DNA from: Methylocystis silviterrae
GTDB lineage: Bacteria; Pseudomonadota; Alphaproteobacteria; Rhizobiales; Beijerinckiaceae
Direction: 5' to 3'
Length of the DNA: 64,000 nucleotides
Assembly: GCF_013350005.1 (NCBI RefSeq)
Contig: NZ_JABVWW010000003.1
Coordinates: forward strand, 1 to 64,000
The number at the start of each line of letters is the position of its first letter. The stretch's first letter is position 1. The position numbers were made by a program, and so were the translations under genes. Below, piece by piece: positions 43,654 to 53,100 of this stretch. Below the pieces are notes generated by a model, which made no database searches, had not been told where the DNA came from, and saw only the letters and a program-made list of their open reading frames with translations.

Positions 43654-44886
43654 TCAATGACGCGCCGCACCGGCGCCCAACTCGATCCTGTTCGTTTCAA
43701 CGACGCCCGAGAGGCGATACTGCCGATAATCGATCTTTCGCCATCCAGGCGGCGCAAGGACGGCGGTATCCAGCGCCTGCATGAATCGACTACGCGTAAG
43801 GCGTCTCCCGGCTCTGATGAGTCCATCAACAAGAACGAGCGCGCCAGCATCGGCAAAGCGCTGTGCATCGCTAAGCACTCTTATCTCGACCGTTGTATCC
43901 TCGCTGGAAGCGGGGCGAATATCGATGAGGGTCGCGCCCGCCTGACGCGCCTTGATTTCGTCGAGGCGCCCCGCGACGACATCCAACGGCGCGATGAGAT
44001 GTTCATCTTCAACGAGCGATGGAACGCCGCCGAGCGCAATCCGGCATTTTCGTGCCATGGACGGCCCGGGTTTAAGCTCCCGCTTCATCGCCGCAAAAAG
44101 CGAAGGCGCGCGGCGGGCGTCGTCATCGTCGATCGATACAGAACCGCATCCCGCCGCCGCCGCGCCGAGCGCCTGCCCGAGCGCCGTAAAATCCGGGGTG
44201 AGGCCACGATTGCGATCGGCGTCTTCATCTCCCTCGAACGGATGGCGGGGGAACAGATTCAGCAGTCCGCTTTTCGTGAGGGGGGCTTCGATCTCGCGTT
44301 GGGCCGCCGTCAAGCCGACAATTGCGAAAAGTGACGACGCCCTCTCGCGCAAGTCCGCTTCATTCACGGGCTCGACCAGAATGCGTCGACCAAAAATTTG
44401 TCCGCCTTCGCTCCATCTCATAACGGCCGCGGCGAAGAGCGCGGGAAGCGCGTCATCCGTACGCGCCACGAATACGCCAATGCGAATACCTTCCTGCTCA
44501 ACTCCGGCGCTGTCTTCGGCGCGCACGGAGCCAAGAAACCCCAGAAGCTCATCCGCAAGCTGCGCGTCGATTACGATGCGCGGCATGACGCGATCGATAT
44601 TGCGTCCGTCGGGCGTGCGCCCGTCCGCGAGAAGACGCGCCAACGCGCCGCCATCATATCCGGACGCGCCCGCACGATCAGTCAGACTTTCCATGTCGAG
44701 CGCCGGCGCCTGCAGGCCTCCCTCCCGCCGACCGCCGCCATCAAGCCCATGGCAGCCTGCACAAGGCTGCGTGTGGCCTCCGCCGGGAAGCTCGCCGCGC
44801 AGGAAGAGCGCGCGCGCATAGCTCGCGCAGGCTTGCGACGCCCAAAGACAGACACAAAGCAGTATTGCTACGCTCGGAGCTTTCAT
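43654..44886 (-). CDS. Cytochrome c domain fused to periplasmic-binding-protein-like domain
   Basis: Secreted protein. A signal peptide (about residues 1-21) is followed by a small class-I cytochrome c domain: heme motif CAGCH at 42-46, with M101 in DRVMPR a possible axial ligand. From about residue 132 (GIRIGVFVARTDD) it has the pattern of a type-I periplasmic binding protein of the branched-chain amino acid kind, but the body is short and divergent (to 410). A heme domain on a ligand-binding domain suggests a redox partner or sensor for the oxidase encoded upstream. Overlaps the SCO gene by four bases. Confidence 0.72.
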   Translation of the reverse strand: MKAPSVAILLCVCLWASQACASYARALFLRGELPGGGHTQPCAGCHGLDGGGRREGGLQAPALDMESLTDRAGASGYDGGALARLLADGRTPDGRNIDRVMPRIVIDAQLADELLGFLGSVRAEDSAGVEQEGIRIGVFVARTDDALPALFAAAVMRWSEGGQIFGRRILVEPVNEADLRERASSLFAIVGLTAAQREIEAPLTKSGLLNLFPRHPFEGDEDADRNRGLTPDFTALGQALGAAAAGCGSVSIDDDDARRAPSLFAAMKRELKPGPSMARKCRIALGGVPSLVEDEHLIAPLDVVAGRLDEIKARQAGATLIDIRPASSEDTTVEIRVLSDAQRFADAGALVLVDGLIRAGRRLTRSRFMQALDTAVLAPPGWRKIDYRQYRLSGVVETNRIELGAGAARH

Positions 44887-45416
44887 GACGTGAGACGTTT
44901 GATAAGCGCGACAATCTCGCGCGCGTCCGGCTGGCCGTTCAAGCGGAACAGCTGTCCATGCACGGCGAGGAAGATGACTGTCGGATGCTCGTCGAGCGCG
45001 CCAAAGCGGACATCGAGCCGGTCGAGCAATGCGTCAACCGCTTCGCGGTCGCCTGTCAGGAACCGCCAGCGCGCGCTTGCGCCAGTCTGTGCGGCATGGT
45101 GCGCCAGGCGCTCTACAGTGTCGCGCAATGGATCAAGCGTCAGGGTCAGGAGCCGCGCGTGCGGCGCAAGCTGCGTATCGAGGAAGTGCATCTCTGCTTC
45201 AGTGACGGGACAAGCCGCCTTGCAGCCCTGGAAAAAGAAGCTGAGCACGGCGACGCCGTCAGGCGCCATCAACTCCTGCCCGAGGTCCACGTGGCGACCA
45301 AGTTGGTCCGACAGTTCGACCGATGGCAATGTGACGTGAAAAGATTGAAACGCCGATGCGCCCGCTGCTAAAAAAACGAAGAGCGATGTGGCGGCAATAC
45401 GCTGCAAGGCCATCAT
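44883..45416 (-). CDS. SCO1/SenC-type copper chaperone
   Basis: Thioredoxin-fold protein with N-terminal signal (MMALQRIAATSLFVFLAAGASAF). The copper motif C-x3-C is in FFFQGCKAACP, and a candidate third ligand His lies in LDEHPTVIFL. 177 residues. SCO proteins deliver copper to CuA sites or similar centres, or keep cysteines reduced. Here the partner is likely the giant multicopper oxidase of the same operon, not a terminal oxidase. ATG 45416 overlaps the stop of the upstream gene (ATGA). The long upstream extension of the frame is a shadow of that gene. Confidence 0.82.
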   Translation of the reverse strand: MMALQRIAATSLFVFLAAGASAFQSFHVTLPSVELSDQLGRHVDLGQELMAPDGVAVLSFFFQGCKAACPVTEAEMHFLDTQLAPHARLLTLTLDPLRDTVERLAHHAAQTGASARWRFLTGDREAVDALLDRLDVRFGALDEHPTVIFLAVHGQLFRLNGQPDAREIVALIKRLTS

Positions 45417-47185
45417 GGCGCCGACTCCACCAGCTTTGGCGACGTCTTCATGCCGTCGCCATAGATAGCATAAAGCGCGAGAGGCCCTGGGCCCGCGCGA
45501 CGAAGAACCACATGATGTCTCCCGTCCGCAATCGTCACCGGCGCCTCGGCGCGCCATGGAGAGAGAAGACCCTGCGCGATCAACGCATGCGCAGCCGCCC
45601 CCTCCGATTCGAGCGTGAAGTCGACTTCCAAGCCTTGCGCAGTCCGACGCAGAACTTCGATATTGAGGCCGATTTCCTGGGAAACCTGCGCCTGTGACGC
45701 GTCTACCGCGCTTGGCCGCACGGCAATATCGCGGCAAAGCAGCGGGCTCCTGGCGTCGTCAAAGATGAGGAGCCGATGCGGTCCGCCGCGCGCAAAGGTC
45801 ACCAGCGCCTCATACTGTCCGGGCGCCGTCTCGCGGAGGCCACGCGGCACGGCAAGAAGGCGCACGGGCGGGTCGCCCTTGAGATTGACCGAGTGTAGCG
45901 AGGCGCTGTCGTGGACTCCGGCGTCAGCAAGGAACAGGACGGCGTCGCGCGAGGGCGAAACGATCAGAAGCGTCTCGCTATCGGGAGCATGCGCCACGAG
46001 CCCCCGATCCGCTTCACCCGACGCGCCGTCTTGCGGACCGAGCGGAATTCGGCGCACCATCGGCTCTTGTCCCTTGCGAATGCTGTCGCGCGCAATGAGC
46101 GCCGCGGTTCTGCGGCCCTCGAGAATCATTGCGATCGAATGCTCCGTGAAGCTGAGGTCTTCGAGCGCGACGCCAAACGCAATGGCCTGGACCATCTGGC
46201 CGAGCGCCAGATCGATGATGCTCGCCTTCCCCTCGCGGCGGAGCGCCGCGATCGCATAGCGGCCATCGGGCGTCAGCGTCAGCATGTCGGCTCGATTAGC
46301 GAGCGCGATCTTTTGGGCGGGCGCGCCATCAAAATAGCGCAGCATCGCGACTGGCGCGGTTCTGTCCAGCTCAAGTACAGCATTTGCGAGCGGCGAATAG
46401 GCGATCTTGCTCGCGGTCTCGAATGGCGCCGTAGCGACGACGCGCCCTCGCGCATTGACGAGAGCAATCGTTTGCGCGCCCTCAAACAGCAGCGCGTTGT
46501 CTTGCGTCGCCCGTACGTCGTGCGCCTCGAAACTCAGTGCAATGCGCTGAACCTTGTCGTTGCGCAGGAGTAATGCTGCGCTATCGCGCGTTACGACGCC
46601 AACGCCATCCGGCGTCGGCGCGATCGCGCGTGGCGCGGAAACGCCATCAACGGGCGCCACGACGCCCGAGGCGACGTCGATCCGGGCGAGAATGTCGCGC
46701 TTCGGCAGGATCGCGTGGAGTGCGCCTCGCGCGTTTACGACGAGGTCGGACGGCGCTTCCTTCAGGTCGATGATGCGTAGAATGTTGCTCGTCGCGAGCG
46801 AAATTTGCGGATCGACAACGCTGATATGCCCCTCTTTTGAGAGCAGCGCAAGAAACTGCCCGTCGAGCGCGATATCGCCGCGCGCGAGAGCGCCCGTCGC
46901 GCGGAGCGCCCGCGCCGTTTCGGCGCAATCGCCGCCGACTCCGTCCGTCGGCCTCAGCAATCCGCGTGGTTGCTGCAGGCTCTGCGGACGGTCCAGCAAC
47001 GCGTTGCGGAACGCCGCCTTGAGTAGCAGCGGCGTGCCGGAGACGGCCTCGCTTTCCCGTCCGGTCGTGGGATCGATAAAGGTCGTTTCGAGGACGATCG
47101 GCGTCACCAGCTCTTCGGTCCGAGCCAAGTCGACGGCGCCGATAATCAGTGCGAAGACGCCTGCTGCCGCTCCGAACCGGGACAT
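45413..47185 (-). CDS. Secreted protein, possible beta-propeller, oxidase-operon partner
   Basis: 590 residues with a signal-like N-terminus (MSRFGAAAGVFALIIGAVDLART). Through about residues 100-440 short repeats of the form 'hydrophobic strand - D/E/N turn' recur (FLALLSKEGHISVVDPQ, RIDVASGVVAPVDG, ADMLTLTPDGRYAIAALRREGKASIIDLALGQ). This suggests a YVTN/WD-type propeller, although no single motif is strict. The C-terminal part is a beta-rich region with no named family. It sits between the giant oxidase (40-base overlap) and the SCO chaperone (four-base overlap), so all are probably made together. Function unassigned; could bind substrate or tether the oxidase. Confidence 0.6.
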   Translation of the reverse strand: MSRFGAAAGVFALIIGAVDLARTEELVTPIVLETTFIDPTTGRESEAVSGTPLLLKAAFRNALLDRPQSLQQPRGLLRPTDGVGGDCAETARALRATGALARGDIALDGQFLALLSKEGHISVVDPQISLATSNILRIIDLKEAPSDLVVNARGALHAILPKRDILARIDVASGVVAPVDGVSAPRAIAPTPDGVGVVTRDSAALLLRNDKVQRIALSFEAHDVRATQDNALLFEGAQTIALVNARGRVVATAPFETASKIAYSPLANAVLELDRTAPVAMLRYFDGAPAQKIALANRADMLTLTPDGRYAIAALRREGKASIIDLALGQMVQAIAFGVALEDLSFTEHSIAMILEGRRTAALIARDSIRKGQEPMVRRIPLGPQDGASGEADRGLVAHAPDSETLLIVSPSRDAVLFLADAGVHDSASLHSVNLKGDPPVRLLAVPRGLRETAPGQYEALVTFARGGPHRLLIFDDARSPLLCRDIAVRPSAVDASQAQVSQEIGLNIEVLRRTAQGLEVDFTLESEGAAAHALIAQGLLSPWRAEAPVTIADGRHHVVLRRAGPGPLALYAIYGDGMKTSPKLVESAP

Positions 47186-50100
47186 GCGCCCTCGCCATTT
47201 TCATCTGTTACTTCGAGGAGTCCCCACGCGCCATGGCCAGCCATCAGGCGCGGACCGTCGTGCCAGAAATGGCATCCCGGTCCGAGCGGGCGACGCAGCG
47301 CGGCGGTGATCGCCTTGCCAGGCGCGAGCAGCGCCGCGTTCGGGAACCCGAACCCCGGGAAAAGATCGTCAAAGCCGTTGCCCGTGATGATGAAGGCGCG
47401 CTGACGCGCCCGCCCGCCGGGATGGACGACACGAAACATGACTTCCTCCCCGGCCCTTGCGCTCAGAACGATCGGCGTGCGCTCCGCGCCTTTGCCCTTC
47501 ACATGGAAAATATCCGCGCCAAGTTCGACGGCGTTGGCGTCGGCGGCGCCATTCAGCACGCCCTGTGTATAGGGCGCTTCGCCTCTAAGATTCTTTCGGG
47601 CGAAGATTGGCGTCGATCGATAGTTCACGCCCTTCTTGCCGAAATCGTATGTGTCATCGCAGATGTGGCAGTCCGCGACAGGCATGTCTCCGCTCGAATT
47701 CTCGGCGTGAAGGTTGAGCCCATCCTGCCAAAGTAACACATGCTCGCTCAACGCGGCCTCAGGGGGCGGCACATGCTCCCCGGCATTGTCGAACCCCTGC
47801 TTCAGCGTGATCGACGCGCTCCCTTTCATCTGCGACGGGACCAGCGTGACGGCTTGACCAGGCTCCGCCTGCTGCGCTGGCTTGCCATCGACGCAAACGC
47901 CAGGCTGATTGCGTCCGGCGTAGCAGGCGCCCTGCGGCTCGACGATGAGCGCGCCCGCGAGGCCATGCGGCAGCTGGTTGAAAACATCGCCAAGCGGCCG
48001 GATCGGCAGCGCGCCGAAAGCGTAAGGTTGAAATCCCTTTTTCTGCATTTCAAATTTCGCAATCGTGTCGCTGATGCATTGGGCCAGGGCTTGATGATGC
48101 GCAGCGTCAGGAAGCGCGTCGCCATTCATGGAGAGGGCGAACCAACGTCCCAGAACGTCTATGATGAAGGCATTTTGCTCATTCTTGCCGGGGTCATACT
48201 TTGTGAGACGCGCCGATTGCAGTCCCTCTGCATCGCAGAACGGTTGGGCAAATTGCCGTGCGAGATCGTCAAAATAATTTTGTTGCGACTCATCCTTGGG
48301 GCTTAGCACGCCGGCATAGAAGAACATGCGCGCCGCTTTGTCCGGCGTCACGCTCCCGCCCGCGTCAACGCCGACCGGGCTGGGCGTCGTGCTCATATTT
48401 GATGTTGCGGTGAGGGGAATGGACAGCGCCAGATGGCTCGACGGCCGCGCATTCCGCGCCGCCGGTTCATTTCCCGCAAGAAATTCGCCTGTCTCGACAT
48501 TCCATCCGTCATGCGTATCGACGTTGAGCGGCGTGATCTTCGGCATGAGAGCGTCGCCCGGTTTGTCTTCGCCATTCTTATCGAGCGCGTTGACCAAGGT
48601 GAGATCCAGGCAGTCGCCGGCGTTTATGCGCAGCACGAGCGGCTGGATCGCCGACGTCGGGAGCGCGCCCGAAAAATTCTGGCTCGCAGAGAGCGAGTCC
48701 TTGACCTTTTGGATGACGCTCTTCCGACTTGCGGCAGGCGCGGCGAGACTTGCCGCCGGCCAAATTTCGGCGTTCTGCTCCGAGTCGATGAGCACCAGCA
48801 GGCGACCATTGGGGTCACGCAGAACCGGCGCCTGCGGATGATAGACGACGCCTTTGGCGTTCAGCGCCGTCGCCTCCACGGCCGCCACGGTCGCCCGCAC
48901 ATGCGGCGCGCCGGGCAGACAGGTCACGCCGAATTTAGGCGTCGGACGCCTCGCGGGCAAAGACGGTGCAAGCGTCGTTTCTTCGGCTCCCGGCGGCGGC
49001 ATATTCCGCGCATCCTCCGTTCCCAGGATCGCACGCGCGGTCGTGAGCGACGTGAGCCGCTGAGACGCAGGCCTCAACTTGCTTCCAGGCGCCTGCGGAT
49101 TGGCCTTGATGCAGTTCAGCGCCTTACTGGGGTCGTCGCTCGGCGCGTCGAGGCATGCGCCGATGTCATAGGCGACGCGCGGCCGTTTCGACTCTTCATA
49201 CACGCGCAGAAGTCCCCATGCGCCGTTCCAGATCGCATCAAGCGTGCCGAAATGATAGAGGAAGTCCGATGCCGTCATGCGATTGGCGAAAACCGGATCG
49301 GCCATCAGATCTTTGAGCGGCGCGGCGCGCGTGACCTTGCCTCGTGGCGCGGCCCGCGCAAGCGATTCAACCACCGGCAACGCCGCCTGCATAACCCCTT
49401 CCCGGCGCATCGGCGCTTCGAATTCGAAGTGCTCCGAGATGCCGATCTCCTGCCCCGTCTCACGACCATCGACATTGTCGCACGCCGCTACCAGTGAAGC
49501 CCGCGCGGACCTGTCGGCGCCCGCCAGCGCCACCGTGGCGTCATGACACCGGCGCCACCATGTCGGATTCGCCTCCGCTTCCTGGTTCTGCGACGTGAAA
49601 TCACGATGCGACACAAAGTGCTGATCGAGATTACGGGGGAAGGTCACGCCTTCGAGCGTGAAGACGTGCTGAACCTCCTGTGCGCCTTGAATGAGACGGA
49701 TCTGAATATTTTCATTCTCGTAGACGTCAAGGATCGGCGTGCAAGGATCGCCATGGGTCTGCCCGGCTTGCGTTCCGGTGAGCATGATGCTGCGGAAAGT
49801 CTCGCCGAAGTCGCCCATGTCGTCCATCCGCTGAGCGGCGACGCTACGATCCTCTTCCTTGCGATCACCCGCTGCGGCAAAGCCACAGGGTCCGTAACCC
49901 AACCCTTCGTTCTCATGTCCGGCGCGCGCGCCGACACGCAGCGGCACAGGCTCATTGCGATAATTCACGAGGTAAGGATCGTGATGGTCGACTGAAATCG
50001 ACTCTGGACGTTCGGGCGCGGCGATCGGCCGGCCATGGATGCGCCGCTGATCCAGAGCTGCGCTGCGCATCTGCGCCGCGACGCTCTGCGCTTCGTCGGA

Positions 50101-53100
50101 CGTGTAGTGCGTATGCAGAACGGGTGACGCCGAAACGCCGTCCGCGCCGCCGCCATTGTGTCCGCTGCAGATGGAAGCAAGACTCAGTTTGCCGCTGTCA
50201 TAGGCCGCTTTGTCCCTGGCGTAAGCTTCGGCCTCCTTCGCGAGACAGACAAGGCCCTTTGCGGGAGTCGCCTCCCGATACTGGATCTCGGCTTTCGGCG
50301 CTTTTGGATCGTAGAGCAGCGCGAAGTCGGCAATCGCCAGCGCATATTCGCGCGTATCGGCGACATGAGGTTTGCGGTCTGGATCGCCTCGCTCGAGCAC
50401 GAGCTTGCGCGGTCCGACGAGCTTTTCATCCCCGATGCGGAGCTTTATGCCGGCGTCCTCTTTCGCCAGCCTGTCACAATCCTCCTTATTCGTCACATGC
50501 TCGGGGCAGATGCTTGCATGTGTCGGCTCTATGACGAGCGCCGAGTAGAAGCCGTGCTGCTGGATCGATGACGGACCGAAGTGATCATGCGTGAAGACTG
50601 TTCGCATGGTGCGGTCCGTCGGCTTCGCGCCAACAATCTCCTCAGACAGGATCGGATCCGCGAACCAGCGTTGGACCGTAGTCTGGAACCATCCCGGCTG
50701 GCCGCCGGCGCCAAGACGTGGCGTTTTCCAGTGATCCTTCCTGCCGCAGACTCGACCGCGCAGCTGGGTCGATCCTCCTGTTACAGAGCCGCCATGAGAC
50801 GGCTGGCTCGCACAGATGCGTTCGGAGATTTCGTCAGGCGCAAAGGTGCCGTCTTCATAGTTCCAGCCATTGGCCGAGCCGTCGGAAGACGTCACGTCGA
50901 ATTTTACGAGATGAATGTGCTGCCCGACAGTGTCGGTCGGCGTTTCGACCTGAAAGTCATCTCGCGCCAAAGTCTTGGGCATTTCATTGGTGTGGCGCAG
51001 CTCGATGCATTCGCCCGAGCGCGCCCGGAAGAAGAAGGGCGCCGCGTCTGCGCGGATCTTGTTTTTGTAATCTCCGGCCTCGCTGCTCAACACATCGATG
51101 CGCGCCTGCGGATCGTGCCAGCCAGCGCGATTGACGATCATCTTCTGCAACTGGACCGCGGACACATCATAGCGACGGAAGCCGATCATCTTGGGATCGG
51201 GCGTGAACTCGACGCCATCGTTGGTGAGCGGGTCCGATTTCGCCGTGCCCGCGTTTAGCCCATCGGCGATTGCGCAAGGGTCGGCAAAGGGCGCGCCCGG
51301 ACGTGGTGGAGCGCCATTTACGTAGAACCAACCCGGAGCCGCGGCGCCGCCAGCAGCAGTGGCCGTCGCCGCGGAGATTGTGACCGTTGAATACCCGCCT
51401 TTGTCTTTGTCGAATTGCGCCGGCGATCCGTCGATCTGGCGCAGCAGCAGCGGCTTCGTCTCGCCCGACGCGCCGGCGAGAAGCCCATTATGATGAAAAG
51501 CCATGCCGCGCTTTTCAACGTCGGAGCCGTCATATGGCAGAATATTGAGATGCAACTTCGTGTAATCCGCCGAGAGATCGCCGATGGCGAGCGAGCGGGC
51601 GAGAAGCGCATTAACATTTTGCGCGCCATCAATAATCGGCGCGGCGCCCGCCGCGAATTCGCGCTCGCCGTCCTTCACGACATGACGCGGCAGGCCCGCA
51701 TCCAACGGCTTGCCATTATCCAGCGCCATGTCGAGCGGCGGCTGCGGCGCACGGTGGCCCGGCTTACCGTCGATGTAGAAAGGATAGCCTGGCATGCCCT
51801 TGTCGCCATAGGTCGGTAGCAACGGCAGCGGTTCCTCCGGCAGCGGCACAAGCGCAGGTATCGGCGTGCCTTCGGCGTTCGCCAAATTCGAACCATCCGG
51901 CAAGGTGCCCGCGCGCGTCTTGTGTTCATCGTCCGACGCGGTCGGATTTATCGACAGTCCCGGGCTCTTCTGTCCGTCCGGCAGTTTGCGCGAGCCGTCC
52001 TCGAAAACATCATGCGTGCGCCAGAGCTCCCACATGCCCTGCGCGAAATGCGGATAGAGATGGCAATGGAAAATCGAGTCGCCCGGCGCGCGATTGCGAT
52101 TACCGGCGCCATGCGTCTCCCACCATCCCCCCGGCCCTTGATCGCGCAGGCCGCCATGATAGATGCGGTAGGTGAAGCCCTGCTGTGGCCCCACCGTCTG
52201 ACTGTCGAGATAGGCGCCGCGTCCGGAATCATTGCCCGCGAACCACTGGTGCGCATGCAGGTGGAAGACATGCGTCTCCTTGGGGCCTGCGTGGAAATTT
52301 CGGAAAACGACGCGGTCATTCAGATAGGAGTGATGGACATTCGACGGATCGTCCGGGAACTGTTCGAGCAGCGCCGGATCGCCATTCGCCCATGACTGCA
52401 GGAAGAATTCTTCGTAGAGGCATTCCACGCAATCGGCGGCCGGCCCCATTTTCTTGCGGTTGGCGATGAGCATGGGGCCCATGCCGCCAGAGCCATAATT
52501 GACTCCGAACCCGTCACGTACGCCAGCGAGCTGCTTGAACTGCGCATCGGCGCCGCCGAGCATTCGGTAGGCTTCCGCGTAGTAGGTCTTCATCTCATCA
52601 TGGAGCACGACGGTAAATTCGCGGAAGGCGGAGAAGCGCCCACGATCCTTGGCGGGCTCGCGCACGATTGCGTTCAGATCGCTATGCGCAAGGCGATAAC
52701 GCGCTTCGCCGTCCTTGCTCTCCTCCGCGCTCAGCATGTTGAGATAGGGGAAACCGGCTCCGTCTTTCGCTTCGTAGTCGAGTTTGCCCTTGCGCGCATG
52801 CGGCTCGGTCGCGCCTTCCTTTGGCCAGGCGGCTTCAAGAACGCCGTGCGAGACCTGACTCCTGTACCACGCGCTGCCTTTGGGCTCTGCGATGACGGAT
52901 GCGAAAAGTCCGTGCGTAAGCGAGCCGCCGTCGCCTTCCCCGCCGGACATCGCCGCATTCGACGTTGCAAAGAAGGGCCCCTCGTGATTGATCTCAAATC
53001 GACAAACGACAATACGTCCGCCTGGCGGCAGCGCCGAGACGCCGAGACAGATGTCGCGGTCGAATCCATCGGTCTGCTTGGCCGCAAGCTTGAGACCCGC

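Noticed and set aside
44398-45339. 313-codon plus-strand frame
   Set aside because: Antisense shadow of the cytochrome-binding-protein and SCO genes, low-complexity Arg/Ser composition and no motif.
48433-49497. 354-codon plus-strand frame inside the giant oxidase gene
   Set aside because: Arginine-rich antisense shadow in high-GC DNA, no homologous motif and no ribosome site.
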